From: Wenjunlia tyrosinilytica
GTDB taxonomy: Bacteria > Actinomycetota > Actinomycetes > Streptomycetales > Streptomycetaceae
Direction: 5' to 3'
Assembly (NCBI RefSeq): GCF_014646055.1
Contig: NZ_BMMS01000009.1
Span: 62,001-126,000 of the forward strand
Length of the DNA: 64,000 nt
A model generated the notes under the pieces. It had not been told where the DNA came from. It was given only the letters and a program-made list of their open reading frames with translations, and made no database searches. Made by a program: the position numbers and the translations under genes. This document shows, piece by piece, positions 33,189 to 40,757 of the stretch (positions are counted from its first letter, which is position 1; the number at the start of each line of letters is the position of its first letter).

Positions 33189-34091
33189 TCAGCTGTGGCC
33201 CAGTTCCTCCGACTCGGCGCCTTCTTCCACCGATCCGCCGGTCCGCTCCGGATGGAGCGACATCGGGTCCACGTCGTGCATCTCGTCCAGCACCGGCTCC
33301 GCCGGCTTCGGCGGCTTCGGGACCACCGCCGCCTCCGAATGCGCCCCGCAGCCGAACGACAGTGACACCACATGCCCGTCGGCCGGGCCGTACTCGTTCG
33401 CGCACACCCCGAACGCCTGCCGCAGCGACCCCGCGATCGGGACCAGGAAGCCGCAGGTCGCGCACTTGGCCGGCGCCGCCTGCGCCATCGGCGTCTTCGG
33501 CCCGAACTGCTCCTCCCACCGGTCCGCGGCCGCGTGCAGCCCGTAACGGGACAGCACCCTCGGCCGCGCCATGCCGATCTCCTCGGCGACAGCCGCGATA
33601 CTGCTCACACCCGGAGCCGGCTTCGGCTCCACATCCGCGTCCTCGGCCTCCGCCAGTTCCGCGACCTCCGGCGACACCGCGGAGTTCGGCGGCGGCTCAT
33701 CGGCCCCGGTGAACCCCGGCTCCAGCCGGAGATCGTCCGCCTCCGTCGGCAGCAGATCACCCGGCCCCAGGTCACCGGGGCGCAGCCGCTCGCTCCACGG
33801 CACCCACTCGGGCGCGAGCACCGCGTCCCCGCCCGGCAGCAGCACCGTCTCGTCGACCGTCACCTGCTTGCTGCGGGACGCGCGGGCCAGCGTCACCGCC
33901 CAGCGCCAGCCGCGGTAGGCGGCCTCCTTCGTGGCGAACGAGTGCGTGACGACCCGGTCGCCGTCCGCCACCACACCAAGGTGCTCGCCCACGCCGTCGG
34001 GGCCTGCGGCGTCCTCGGCCGCGGCACGGGCGAGCTCGACGGCCTCGGCACACAGGCGGTCAGGGGTACGGCTTCGCATCGCAGCACTCAC
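33189..34091 (-). CDS. DUF3027 protein
   Basis: 300 aa, GTG at 34089-34091. The family signature includes LCAEAVELARAAAEDAAGPDGVGEHLGVVADGDRVVTHSFATKEAAYRGWRWAVTLARASRSKQVTVDE and the C-terminal cysteine pair region CATCGFLVPIAGSLRQAFGVCANEYGPADGHVVSLSFGCGAHSE. The four Cys/His-containing motifs could form a zinc site (inference). A Glu/Pro-rich linker (about 115-165) separates the halves. It is common and well conserved in actinobacteria; function is unknown. Its 3' end faces the repeat region. Confidence 0.85.
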   Translation of the reverse strand: MSAAMRSRTPDRLCAEAVELARAAAEDAAGPDGVGEHLGVVADGDRVVTHSFATKEAAYRGWRWAVTLARASRSKQVTVDETVLLPGGDAVLAPEWVPWSERLRPGDLGPGDLLPTEADDLRLEPGFTGADEPPPNSAVSPEVAELAEAEDADVEPKPAPGVSSIAAVAEEIGMARPRVLSRYGLHAAADRWEEQFGPKTPMAQAAPAKCATCGFLVPIAGSLRQAFGVCANEYGPADGHVVSLSFGCGAHSEAAVVPKPPKPAEPVLDEMHDVDPMSLHPERTGGSVEEGAESEELGHS

Positions 34092-34389
34092 AAGAACGAT
34101 TCTCTCCTAAGCCGCAGATCAATGGCGCCCTCCGGGTGGCGGAGCGGATATCTGGATCCGCATCGACGCGTGCACCGGCAAACGCTTGTCCCGACCATTC
34201 TGCTGGACCGGGAGCGGTGCCGTTCACCGGACGGCTGCCTCGTGCACGGTACCTGGCTCCGACAGCACCGGGAAAGCACCTGCGGAAGCGCGACCGCGAG
34301 GATCCGCAAGCCCCACCGCAAGGAGGAGACTGCCTGCGGTTTGTCCACTAGTCGGCCGTCGTCCGCCTCAGTTGAGGCAGTATGGCCAG
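34092..34389. other. Divergent intergenic region, no gene supported
   Basis: 298 bp between DUF3027 (minus) and the MFS gene (plus). It must contain both promoters. Open frames on either strand lack start signals and codon bias. A CCTCAGTTGAGG dyad (34366-34377) lies 13 bp before the MFS start and may be an operator. Confidence 0.5.
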
Positions 34390-35787
34390 GTGGCAGCCGA
34401 CAGGAGGACCGACGGCGGGCCGGCGCGCCGGTCCGAGAGCACGCTTGCCCGCGGCGGGTCGCGATTCTTCGGCGGATTCCGACGGGCGGGCCGTGCCGTG
34501 GGCGGCCGGATCCGCAAGGCCACCCATGCCCAGGGGGCGGGTGAGTCCGGCCTCGGCAAGCTGATCGAGCTGCACGCCGTGAACTCCGCGGGCGACATGC
34601 TCATCACCATCGCCCTCGCCAGCACCGTCTTCTTCTCCGTCCCGACCGGCGAGGCCCGCGGCCGGGTCGCCCTGTACCTGCTGGTCACCATGGCCCCTTT
34701 CGCCCTGCTGGCACCGGTCATCGGGCCGCTCCTGGACCGCGTCCCCCACGGCCGCCGCACCGCGATGGCCATGGCCATGCTGGCCCGCGCGGTCCTGGCG
34801 TGGACGATGGCGAGTTCCGTCGCGAACGCGGGGCTGGAGCTGTATCCGGCGGCGCTGGGCGTCCTGGTGGCGTCCAAGGCGTACGGGGTCGTGCGCAGTG
34901 CCGTCGTGCCACGGCTCCTGCCGCACCGGGTCACGCTGGTGAAGGCCAATTCCCGGGTCACGCTGGCCGGACTCGTGGCCACGGCCGTCGCCGCTCCCCT
35001 GGGCGGCCTGCTGCACATGATCGGCCCCGGCTGGCCGCTCTACGGGGCGTTCGGCATCTTCGTCCTGGGCACCGTCCTCGCGTTCTCGCTGCCGCACAAG
35101 GTCGACTCGGCCAAGGGCGAGGAGCGCGCGCACATGGTCGACCTGCACAAGCGCGACACCGGCGCGGCCACGCTGAAGAAGCGGCGGGCCCCCGGCCTGC
35201 GCAACGTCGGCTCCTCGGTCCTGAACGCCCTCCAGGCCAACTCCTCGCTGCGCGCCCTGTCCGGCTTCCTCACCCTCTTCATGGCGTTCCTGCTGCGTGA
35301 ACATCCGATAGGGGGGCTCAGCGCCCCCGTCTCGCTCGGCGTGGTCGTGGTGTCGGCGGGCCTGGGCAACGCGTTCGGCACCGCCCTCGGCTCCTGGCTG
35401 AAGTCCCGGGCGCCGGAGGCGATCATCACCACCGTCCTGGCGCTGGCGCTCGGCGCCACGATCGCCGCGGCGATCTGGTACAGCACGGTCACCGTGGCCC
35501 TGGTGGCCGCGACCGCCGGCCTGGCGCAGGCACTCGCCAAGCTCTCGCTGGACGCGCTGATCCAGCGCGATGTGCCGGAGGAGGTCCGCACCTCGGCGTT
35601 CGCCCGCTCGGAGACGGCGCTCCAGATGGCCTGGGTGGTCGGCGGCGCCATCGGCATCATGCTGCCGCTCAACGGGGAGCTCGGACTCGGTGTCGCCGCC
35701 GGGCTGGTGGCCCTGGGCTTCGTGACGACGGTGCGCGGGTTGCTGCTCGCCGGCCGACGCGGCACACCGCATCCACGGACCGTCTGA
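34390..35787 (+). CDS. MFS transporter
   Basis: 465 aa from the GTG at 34390. An unusual basic N-terminus of about 55 residues (RRTDGGPARRSESTL, RFFGGFRRAGRAVGGRIRKAT) precedes the first of about 12 membrane helices. VIGPLLDRVPHGRRTAMAMAMLARAVLAW is the loop 2-3 motif. DALIQRDVPEEVRTSAFARSETALQMAWVVGGAIGIMLPL near the end is typical of the actinobacterial MFS group near the mqn genes. The substrate is unknown. No Shine-Dalgarno is seen; a start further upstream is not supported. Confidence 0.82.
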   Translation: MAADRRTDGGPARRSESTLARGGSRFFGGFRRAGRAVGGRIRKATHAQGAGESGLGKLIELHAVNSAGDMLITIALASTVFFSVPTGEARGRVALYLLVTMAPFALLAPVIGPLLDRVPHGRRTAMAMAMLARAVLAWTMASSVANAGLELYPAALGVLVASKAYGVVRSAVVPRLLPHRVTLVKANSRVTLAGLVATAVAAPLGGLLHMIGPGWPLYGAFGIFVLGTVLAFSLPHKVDSAKGEERAHMVDLHKRDTGAATLKKRRAPGLRNVGSSVLNALQANSSLRALSGFLTLFMAFLLREHPIGGLSAPVSLGVVVVSAGLGNAFGTALGSWLKSRAPEAIITTVLALALGATIAAAIWYSTVTVALVAATAGLAQALAKLSLDALIQRDVPEEVRTSAFARSETALQMAWVVGGAIGIMLPLNGELGLGVAAGLVALGFVTTVRGLLLAGRRGTPHPRTV

Positions 35788-35880
35788 GACGCACGGCCCC
35801 GCAGGGTGTCCCCTCTGATGTGGGCGCGGCACGCCGCACCCCCGCGTGGTGGCGCGGGTGGCGCCCGGTAGCCTCGGGCC

Positions 35881-36348
35881 ATGACCATTCGCCGCCGTGC
35901 CGCCGTGATCGGCGCCGTTGCTGTCGGGCTGGCCACGCTTGCCGCCTGCGACAAGCCCACCCCGCTCGCCTACATCACCTCGGGCACCGACTCGGTCCAC
36001 GCCGAGGCGCAGTGCTACGACGACGGGGACCAGATCTCGCTCGGCCGCGTCCGCCAGTGCCTGAACGCCAAGCCGAAGAAGACGATCACGGTGCACCTCG
36101 GTGAGCGGATCCGCTTCGGCGTCGACCCGACGATCGCCAAGGAGGGCTGGTCGCTGGGCATCGAGGGCCAGCAGATCAACGACCCGACGAAGGACACCTA
36201 CCACAGCTACCCCGTGGACGGTTTCTTCCAGGCGGACCAGACCACGGGTCAGCGGGCGAAGTCGGTGAATGTCTCGATCATCGAGAACTCGCTGAAGAAG
36301 AAGGAGTACTACGGCGTGTGGAACTACAAGGTCAAGCTGGCCGACTGA
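35881..36348 (+). CDS. DUF2771 lipoprotein
   Basis: 155 aa. A lipoprotein signal peptide RRRAAVIGAVAVGLATLAAC ends in the lipobox LAAC, with Cys at about 23. The mature domain (AEAQCYDDGDQISLGRVRQCLNAKPKKTITVHLGERIRFGVDP) holds two Cys that could pair, and ends in a beta-rich segment (YYGVWNYKVKLAD). It belongs to DUF2771, function unknown, expected on the outer face of the membrane. TAGCCT (35869-35874) lies 6 nt before the ATG (leaderless). The mqn genes follow after 16 nt and may be co-transcribed. Confidence 0.82.
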   Translation: MTIRRRAAVIGAVAVGLATLAACDKPTPLAYITSGTDSVHAEAQCYDDGDQISLGRVRQCLNAKPKKTITVHLGERIRFGVDPTIAKEGWSLGIEGQQINDPTKDTYHSYPVDGFFQADQTTGQRAKSVNVSIIENSLKKKEYYGVWNYKVKLAD

Positions 36349-36364
36349 CACGCCGCCGCGTCCC

Positions 36365-37078
36365 GTGCGACTGCTCGTCGTGACCGCTGTGGCGGCGGAG
36401 CTGGACTCCGTCGCCCAGGGACTGCGCGCCCTGGAAGACAGGGGAGTGCATCCGCTTCCGGGCCACCGCCTGCGCCGACTGGGCGTGGCAGGGGGCCCGT
36501 TGCGCGCCGACCTGCTGGCCGCGGGTGTCGGCCCGGGCGCGGCCGCCGCCGGTGCGGCCTCGGCGCTGGCCACCGCGTTCCTGGCCAACGAGGCCTACGA
36601 CCTGGTGGTCGCCGCGGGCATCGCGGGCGGCTTCGGCGGTGTCGCCCCCGTGGGATCGGTGGTGGTCGCGGACGCGATCGTCGCCGCCGACCTGGGGGCG
36701 GAGACCGCCGCCGGGTTCCTGCCGGTCCAGAAGCTCGGCTTCGGCACCTCCGTGCATCTGCCGCCGCAGCCCCTGGCCGGTGAGGTGGCGCGTACGCTCG
36801 AAGCGGTGACGGGGCCGGTGCTCACCGTCTCCACCGTCACCGGTACCGCGCGGAACGCCGAACTGCTGGCCGCCCGCCACCCGGGCGCCGCCGCCGAGGC
36901 CATGGAGGGTTTCGGCGTCGCGGAGGCCGCGGAGGCGCACGGCGTACCCGTCCTGGAGATCCGCGCCGTCTCGAACACCGTCGGGCCCCGTGACCGCGAC
37001 GCCTGGCGGATCGGCGACGCGCTGGCCGCGCTCACCGACGCGTTCGGGAAGCTGCGCCCGCTACTGGAGAAGACATGA
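36365..37078 (+). CDS. mqnB: Futalosine hydrolase
   Basis: 237 aa, GTG start 16 nt after the lipoprotein gene. A nucleoside phosphorylase-fold enzyme that cleaves futalosine to dehypoxanthine futalosine in the alternative menaquinone pathway. Landmarks: LLVVTAVAAELDSV, LLAAGVGPGAAAAGAASALA, LVVAAGIAGGFGGVAPVGSVVVAD and the purine-binding AEAMEGFGVAEAAEAHGVPVLEIRAVSNTVGPRD with the catalytic Asp. It overlaps mqnD by ATGA, so the two are translationally coupled. Confidence 0.93.
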   Translation: MRLLVVTAVAAELDSVAQGLRALEDRGVHPLPGHRLRRLGVAGGPLRADLLAAGVGPGAAAAGAASALATAFLANEAYDLVVAAGIAGGFGGVAPVGSVVVADAIVAADLGAETAAGFLPVQKLGFGTSVHLPPQPLAGEVARTLEAVTGPVLTVSTVTGTARNAELLAARHPGAAAEAMEGFGVAEAAEAHGVPVLEIRAVSNTVGPRDRDAWRIGDALAALTDAFGKLRPLLEKT

Positions 37079-37923
37079 GCCTGCGGATCGCCTACTCACC
37101 CTGCCCCAATGACACCTTCGTCTTCCACGCGTGGGCGCACGGACTGGTGCCGGGCGCGCCCGAGCTCGATGTGACCTTCGCCGACATCGACATCACCAAC
37201 GGCATGGCCGAGCGCGGCGAGTCCGACATCCTCAAGGTCTCCTACGCGGTGCTGCCGTGGGTGCTGGAGGAGTACGCCCTGCTGCCGTGCGGGGGAGCGC
37301 TCGGCCGCGGCTGCGGGCCGCTGGTGCTCACCCGCGAGGAGAGCGATCCGGCGCGGCTGGCGGGTGGGACCGTGGCCGTGCCGAGCGAGCGCTCCACCGC
37401 CTACCTGCTCTTCCGGCTGTGGGCGGCGCGCGCGGTGCCGGGCGGTGTCGGCAGGATCGTCGTCATGCCGTTCCACGAGATCATGCCCGCGGTGCGCGAC
37501 GGCGGGGTGGACGCGGGACTGGTCATCCACGAGGCCCGTTTCACCTATCAGGAGTACGGCCTGCACTGCCTCGCCGACATGGGCGAGGCATGGGAGGACG
37601 AGACCGGGCTGCCCATCCCGCTGGGCGCGATCATCGCCAAGCGGTCCCTCGGCGAGGAGCGGCTGGTCGAACTCGCCGAGGCGGCGAAGGCCTCGGTGCT
37701 GCTGGCGTGGGACGACCCCGAGGCGTCGCAGGCCTATGTGGCCGAGCACGCCCAGGAGATGGACCCCTCCGTGGCACGGCAGCACATCGGGCTCTATGTC
37801 AACGAGTTCACCGCCGACCTCGGGGTGGACGGCTATGCGGCGGTGCGCGGGCTCCTCACCCGCGCCGCCGCCGAGGGCCTCGTCCCGCCGATCAAGCCCG
37901 ACGCGCTGCGCTTCCCCGGATAA
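37075..37923 (+). CDS. mqnD: 1,4-dihydroxy-6-naphthoate synthase
   Basis: 282 aa. It converts cyclic dehypoxanthine futalosine to 1,4-dihydroxy-6-naphthoate, the committed naphthoate ring of menaquinone. Signatures: LRIAYSPCPNDTFVFHAWAHG (SPCPNDTF), DIDITNGMAERGESDILKVSYAVLPWVLEEYALLPCGGALGRGCGPL, VPSERSTAYLLFRLW, and VIHEARFTYQEYGLHCLADMGEAWEDETGLPIPLGAI with a conserved His. The remaining mqn genes (mqnA, mqnC, mqnE) are not in the window. Confidence 0.95.
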   Translation: MSLRIAYSPCPNDTFVFHAWAHGLVPGAPELDVTFADIDITNGMAERGESDILKVSYAVLPWVLEEYALLPCGGALGRGCGPLVLTREESDPARLAGGTVAVPSERSTAYLLFRLWAARAVPGGVGRIVVMPFHEIMPAVRDGGVDAGLVIHEARFTYQEYGLHCLADMGEAWEDETGLPIPLGAIIAKRSLGEERLVELAEAAKASVLLAWDDPEASQAYVAEHAQEMDPSVARQHIGLYVNEFTADLGVDGYAAVRGLLTRAAAEGLVPPIKPDALRFPG

Positions 37924-38004
37924 CGCCCCCGGACAAGCGCGCGTCCGGAAAAGCTCCTTGCTTCCCCGGACGGCCGTCCCGCCTTCCCCTGCCGGCGCCC
38001 CCGC

Positions 38005-38388
38005 TCAGACGTCCAGCTGGTCGGCGACCGCGCGCAGGACCCCCGCGATCTTGCGCCCGTGCGTCTTCTCCGGGTAGCGGCCGCGCTGGAGCGAGCGGGC
38101 CACCTCCTCCAGCAGGGTCGTCAGGTCCTGCACGATCGGCAGCAGTTCATCGGGCTTGCGGCGCTGAGCGGCCGCCACGGAGGGCGCCGGGTCCAGCAGG
38201 GTCACCGAGAGCGCCTGGTCCCCGCGCTGGCCGGCGACCACGCCGAACTCCACACGCTGGCCGGGTTTGAGCGAATCCACCCCGCTCGGAAGAACCGACG
38301 AGTGCACGAAGACGTCGCCGCCGTCGTCGCGGGAGAGGAAGCCGAAGCCCTTCTCGCTGTTGAACCACTTGACCTTGCCGGTAGGCAC
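38005..38388 (-). CDS. Cold-shock-domain protein with C-terminal helical extension
   Basis: 127 aa, GTG at 38386-38388 with GAGG upstream. Residues 1-65 form a cold-shock domain (TGKVKWFNSEKGFGFLSRDDGGDVFVHSSVLPSG, RNP1 KGFGFL and RNP2 VFVHSS). The last 55 residues (KPDELLPIVQDLTTLLEEVARSLQRGRYPEKTHGRKIAGVLRAVADQLDV) form a helical extension absent from CspA proteins. Two-domain Csp proteins of this type are found next to mqnD in Streptomyces. It binds single-stranded nucleic acid. The leader (38389-38500) is AT-rich, as expected for cold-shock mRNAs. Confidence 0.9.
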   Translation of the reverse strand: MPTGKVKWFNSEKGFGFLSRDDGGDVFVHSSVLPSGVDSLKPGQRVEFGVVAGQRGDQALSVTLLDPAPSVAAAQRRKPDELLPIVQDLTTLLEEVARSLQRGRYPEKTHGRKIAGVLRAVADQLDV

Positions 38389-38587
38389 GTCAGACCTCGT
38401 CCCTCGTCCTCGCGTCGGAAAAACTGAAGCGCGATTGGCGCTCGTCACTCACTCGAATACGCGTCGAAAAACAGAAAAGCTCGGGTAACACATTGTCGCG
38501 GGTGACCGGACGACCGGTAACCCGCTCCCACCAGGCTAATGGTCCCCCACCCCGTGGCAAGATGCCCGCGAGTTCTACCCTGGTCCG

Positions 38588-38845
38588 GTGAGCAACGAAA
38601 CCAATGCGCAGCCCGGCGATCTCCTCGTCCGTATCGGGGTGATCGTCTTCATTGTCGGAGCGGTCGCCACGGTCGTCACCGTGATACCGCTCCTGCTCGG
38701 TCTGGACCCGCTGCCGACGGCCGCCTACCTGGTGTCCATGCTCATGCCGACGGGCTTCGCCCTCGCCATCGCCGGGACGGTCCGATCGGTGCTGTCCCAG
38801 CGCCGGGCTCAGATGAGGGCTTCCTCGATCTCGTCGGCCGCGTAG
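38588..38845 (+). CDS. Small two-helix membrane protein
   Basis: 85 aa, GTG start. Two hydrophobic segments (RIGVIVFIVGAVATVVTVIPLLLG and AYLVSMLMPTGFALAIAGTV) and a basic tail. TACCCT (38576-38581) lies 6 nt before the GTG, no SD, so it is probably leaderless. The last 37 nt overlap the 3' end of the convergent HAD gene. No family is recognised. Confidence 0.72.
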   Translation: MSNETNAQPGDLLVRIGVIVFIVGAVATVVTVIPLLLGLDPLPTAAYLVSMLMPTGFALAIAGTVRSVLSQRRAQMRASSISSAA

Positions 38846-39495
38846 GAGTCCAGCCAGGCGGGGAAGCGCGTGAGGTCGTCGAGCACCACATGGGCTCCGG
38901 CGCCGCGCAACTCCTCCGCCCCGCAGGGCCCGGTGGGCACGGCCACGCTCAACGCCCCGGCGGCGTGCGCCCCGCGCACGTCCCCGATGTGGTCGCCGAC
39001 GTAGACCGAGGCGCCGTGCTCGCGCAGCGCCTCCGCCTTGGCTTCTGCCCACAGCCAGCCGATCACCGAGTCGGCGGCGATGCCGAGGCGGTCGATGTGC
39101 AGCTGCGCGTTGGGCTGGTGCTTGGCCGTGACGACGATGGCCTTGCCGCCGTGCCGGTGCACCGCGTCCACCGCCTCACGGGCCCCGGCCATGGCGGCGG
39201 TCCCGGCAATCGCGTGCACCGGATAGAGCTCTCGGTACCGCAGGGTCATGGCCTCGATCCGCTCGGCCGCGAACCAGTGCGCCAACTCGATCTCCAGCGG
39301 CGGCCCCAGCCGGGTGACGACCAGGTCCGTGTCGATGAACGTGCCGGTCTCCTCGGCGAGCGCGTCGAACGCCGCCTTGATGCCGGGCCGGGAGTCGATC
39401 AGCGTCATGTCGAGGTCGAAGCCGACGGTGAAGGGGCGTGTGCTCGCTCTCGTGGGCGCGGCGGGGCCAGGTCGCGTCATGGGCATGGGGCCCAT
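38809..39495 (-). CDS. HAD-superfamily hydrolase
   Basis: 228 aa; ATG at 39495 with alternatives at 39486 and 39480. HAD motif I FTVGFDLDMTLIDSRPG (nucleophile Asp and Asp+2, with the unusual DLDMTLIDS), motif II IVVTAKH, motif III region and motif IV VYVGDHIGDVRGAHAAGA. The helical cap lies between about 45 and 110. It is probably a phosphatase of the phosphoglycolate/beta-phosphoglucomutase group. The substrate is unknown. Confidence 0.87.
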   Translation of the reverse strand: MGPMPMTRPGPAAPTRASTRPFTVGFDLDMTLIDSRPGIKAAFDALAEETGTFIDTDLVVTRLGPPLEIELAHWFAAERIEAMTLRYRELYPVHAIAGTAAMAGAREAVDAVHRHGGKAIVVTAKHQPNAQLHIDRLGIAADSVIGWLWAEAKAEALREHGASVYVGDHIGDVRGAHAAGALSVAVPTGPCGAEELRGAGAHVVLDDLTRFPAWLDSYAADEIEEALI

Positions 39496-39583
39496 TGTGG
39501 CTGACGGGGCCGCCGCCCCTCGAACGGGTTCGCCCCAGCCGAGTCGCCGGCGACGGCCGGCCCTGCGCGGGCAGGGTGCCCGG

Positions 39584-39625
39584 CCCCTGCGGGTCGGCGC
39601 TCAGCCCCTGCGGGTCGGCGCTCAG
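39584..39625. repeat. 21-bp direct repeat spanning a stop codon
   Basis: CCCCTGCGGGTCGGCGCTCAG occurs twice (39584-39604, 39605-39625); the second copy includes the stop codon of the minus-strand membrane gene. A CCCCTCCGGG remnant continues into the gene. Confidence 0.75.
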
Positions 39626-40629
39626 CCCCTCCGGGCGCGGCGGTCCGCCCGCCAGACCAGGTACACGGCCGAACCGATCGCCGCCACCCGCACCATCACC
39701 GGCAGCGCGTCCTGCAGCGCGGGCCCCATCCTGCCGTCCTTCAGCGGCTCGCCCCAGCGGCCGGTGTTGCGGCCCCAGAGCCAGGTGAAGGTGCCGGTGG
39801 CGGTCAGGGCCGGGATGCCGAGCGCCGCGACCTGGGCCTCCATCCGGGTCAGCCGGGACGAGTAGTAGGCGACCAGCCAGCCCGCCGCGACCACGAACAG
39901 CGAGCCGGTGAAGGTGCCCACCAGCAGGAGCGCCGCGGCAAGCCACTCACGCCAGAAGACCCCGCGAGCCGGGGAGAAGGCGGCCGCGTTCCGGCGTCGG
40001 CGCAGCAGCCCTCGCCGCCGCTGCGGCTCCGCCTGCTCCACCGCTGTCCCGGGGTCGGGACCCGGATCGGCGGGGCTGAGCGGGCTCCACCAGTGCTTGC
40101 GCGCCTTCTTCTGCTCGAAGCCCCGCTGTGCCGGTACATCCGTGGTCTTGCCCACACCTCCGAAGGTCGACTTCGACGGGGACACCACGGTCGGCTTGGG
40201 AAGGAAGCCCGGGGGAAGCGAGGACACATTGAGACCCGGGTCGGCGGGATCCGGGTCGGCGGGCTCGGAGTCGGCCGAGCCCGAACGCTGCTGCGGCAGC
40301 CGCCACCACTCGGCGGCCACGGCCACCTCGGCGGGATCGACCAGCACCTCGCTGCCGGGGAACGGAGGAGCGTCCGGATCGTCCTGCGGGGTGTCGCCCC
40401 AAGCCGCCGCCCGTTCCACCACGGTGTCGGGGCTGCCCAGCTTCCCCAGGATCCGCCGTACCGCCGCCGGGTTGTCGGCCTGCCCCGCCGACCGCTCGCG
40501 TTCCCGTTCGATGTCCTGGCGCAGCTGGGTCACCAGCCGCAGGCGCTCCGCCGCGGGCAGCGCCGACTGAGCCAGGTCGCCGACCCGGCTCAGGTAGTCG
40601 TAGATCAGCTGCTCGCTCTCGATCCCCAT
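39622..40629 (-). CDS. Membrane protein with an N-terminal helical domain
   Basis: 335 aa from the ATG at 40627-40629 (GGGGG upstream). Residues 1-75 (ESEQLIYDYLSRVGDLAQSALPAAERLRLVTQLRQDIERERE, KLGSPDTVVERAA) resemble the HAAS-type helical domain that precedes membrane or signalling modules. A long Pro/Asp/Ser linker (about 80-195) follows. The C-terminal 140 residues hold three or four membrane helices (EWLAAALLLVGTFTGSLFVVAAGWLVAYY, AALGIPALTATGTFTWLWG, VMVRVAAIGSAVYLVW). Function is unknown. It is divergent from the XPB/Ssl2-like gene. Confidence 0.78.
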   Translation of the reverse strand: MGIESEQLIYDYLSRVGDLAQSALPAAERLRLVTQLRQDIERERERSAGQADNPAAVRRILGKLGSPDTVVERAAAWGDTPQDDPDAPPFPGSEVLVDPAEVAVAAEWWRLPQQRSGSADSEPADPDPADPGLNVSSLPPGFLPKPTVVSPSKSTFGGVGKTTDVPAQRGFEQKKARKHWWSPLSPADPGPDPGTAVEQAEPQRRRGLLRRRRNAAAFSPARGVFWREWLAAALLLVGTFTGSLFVVAAGWLVAYYSSRLTRMEAQVAALGIPALTATGTFTWLWGRNTGRWGEPLKDGRMGPALQDALPVMVRVAAIGSAVYLVWRADRRARRG

Positions 40630-40757
40630 TGTCCGACCCCCGCCTGTGCCGGTCCTCGTCATGGCCGGCCTTCGTCGTGGCCTGTCGGCCCATCCGAAAC
40701 GATAGAGCCCGCCCACGCACAAGCCTCCCCCGACACAGGGCGGCTAATGTTGAGCGG

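Noticed and set aside
31867-33519. 550-codon minus-strand frame with repeated 53-residue blocks
   Set aside because: It crosses the 160-bp repeats, whose spacings (163, 160, 159) shift the frame between copies, so the protein repeats are a by-product of DNA repeats.
34088-34348. 86-codon minus-strand ORF upstream of DUF3027
   Set aside because: It starts without SD or -10, overlaps the DUF3027 start and has non-coding-like composition.
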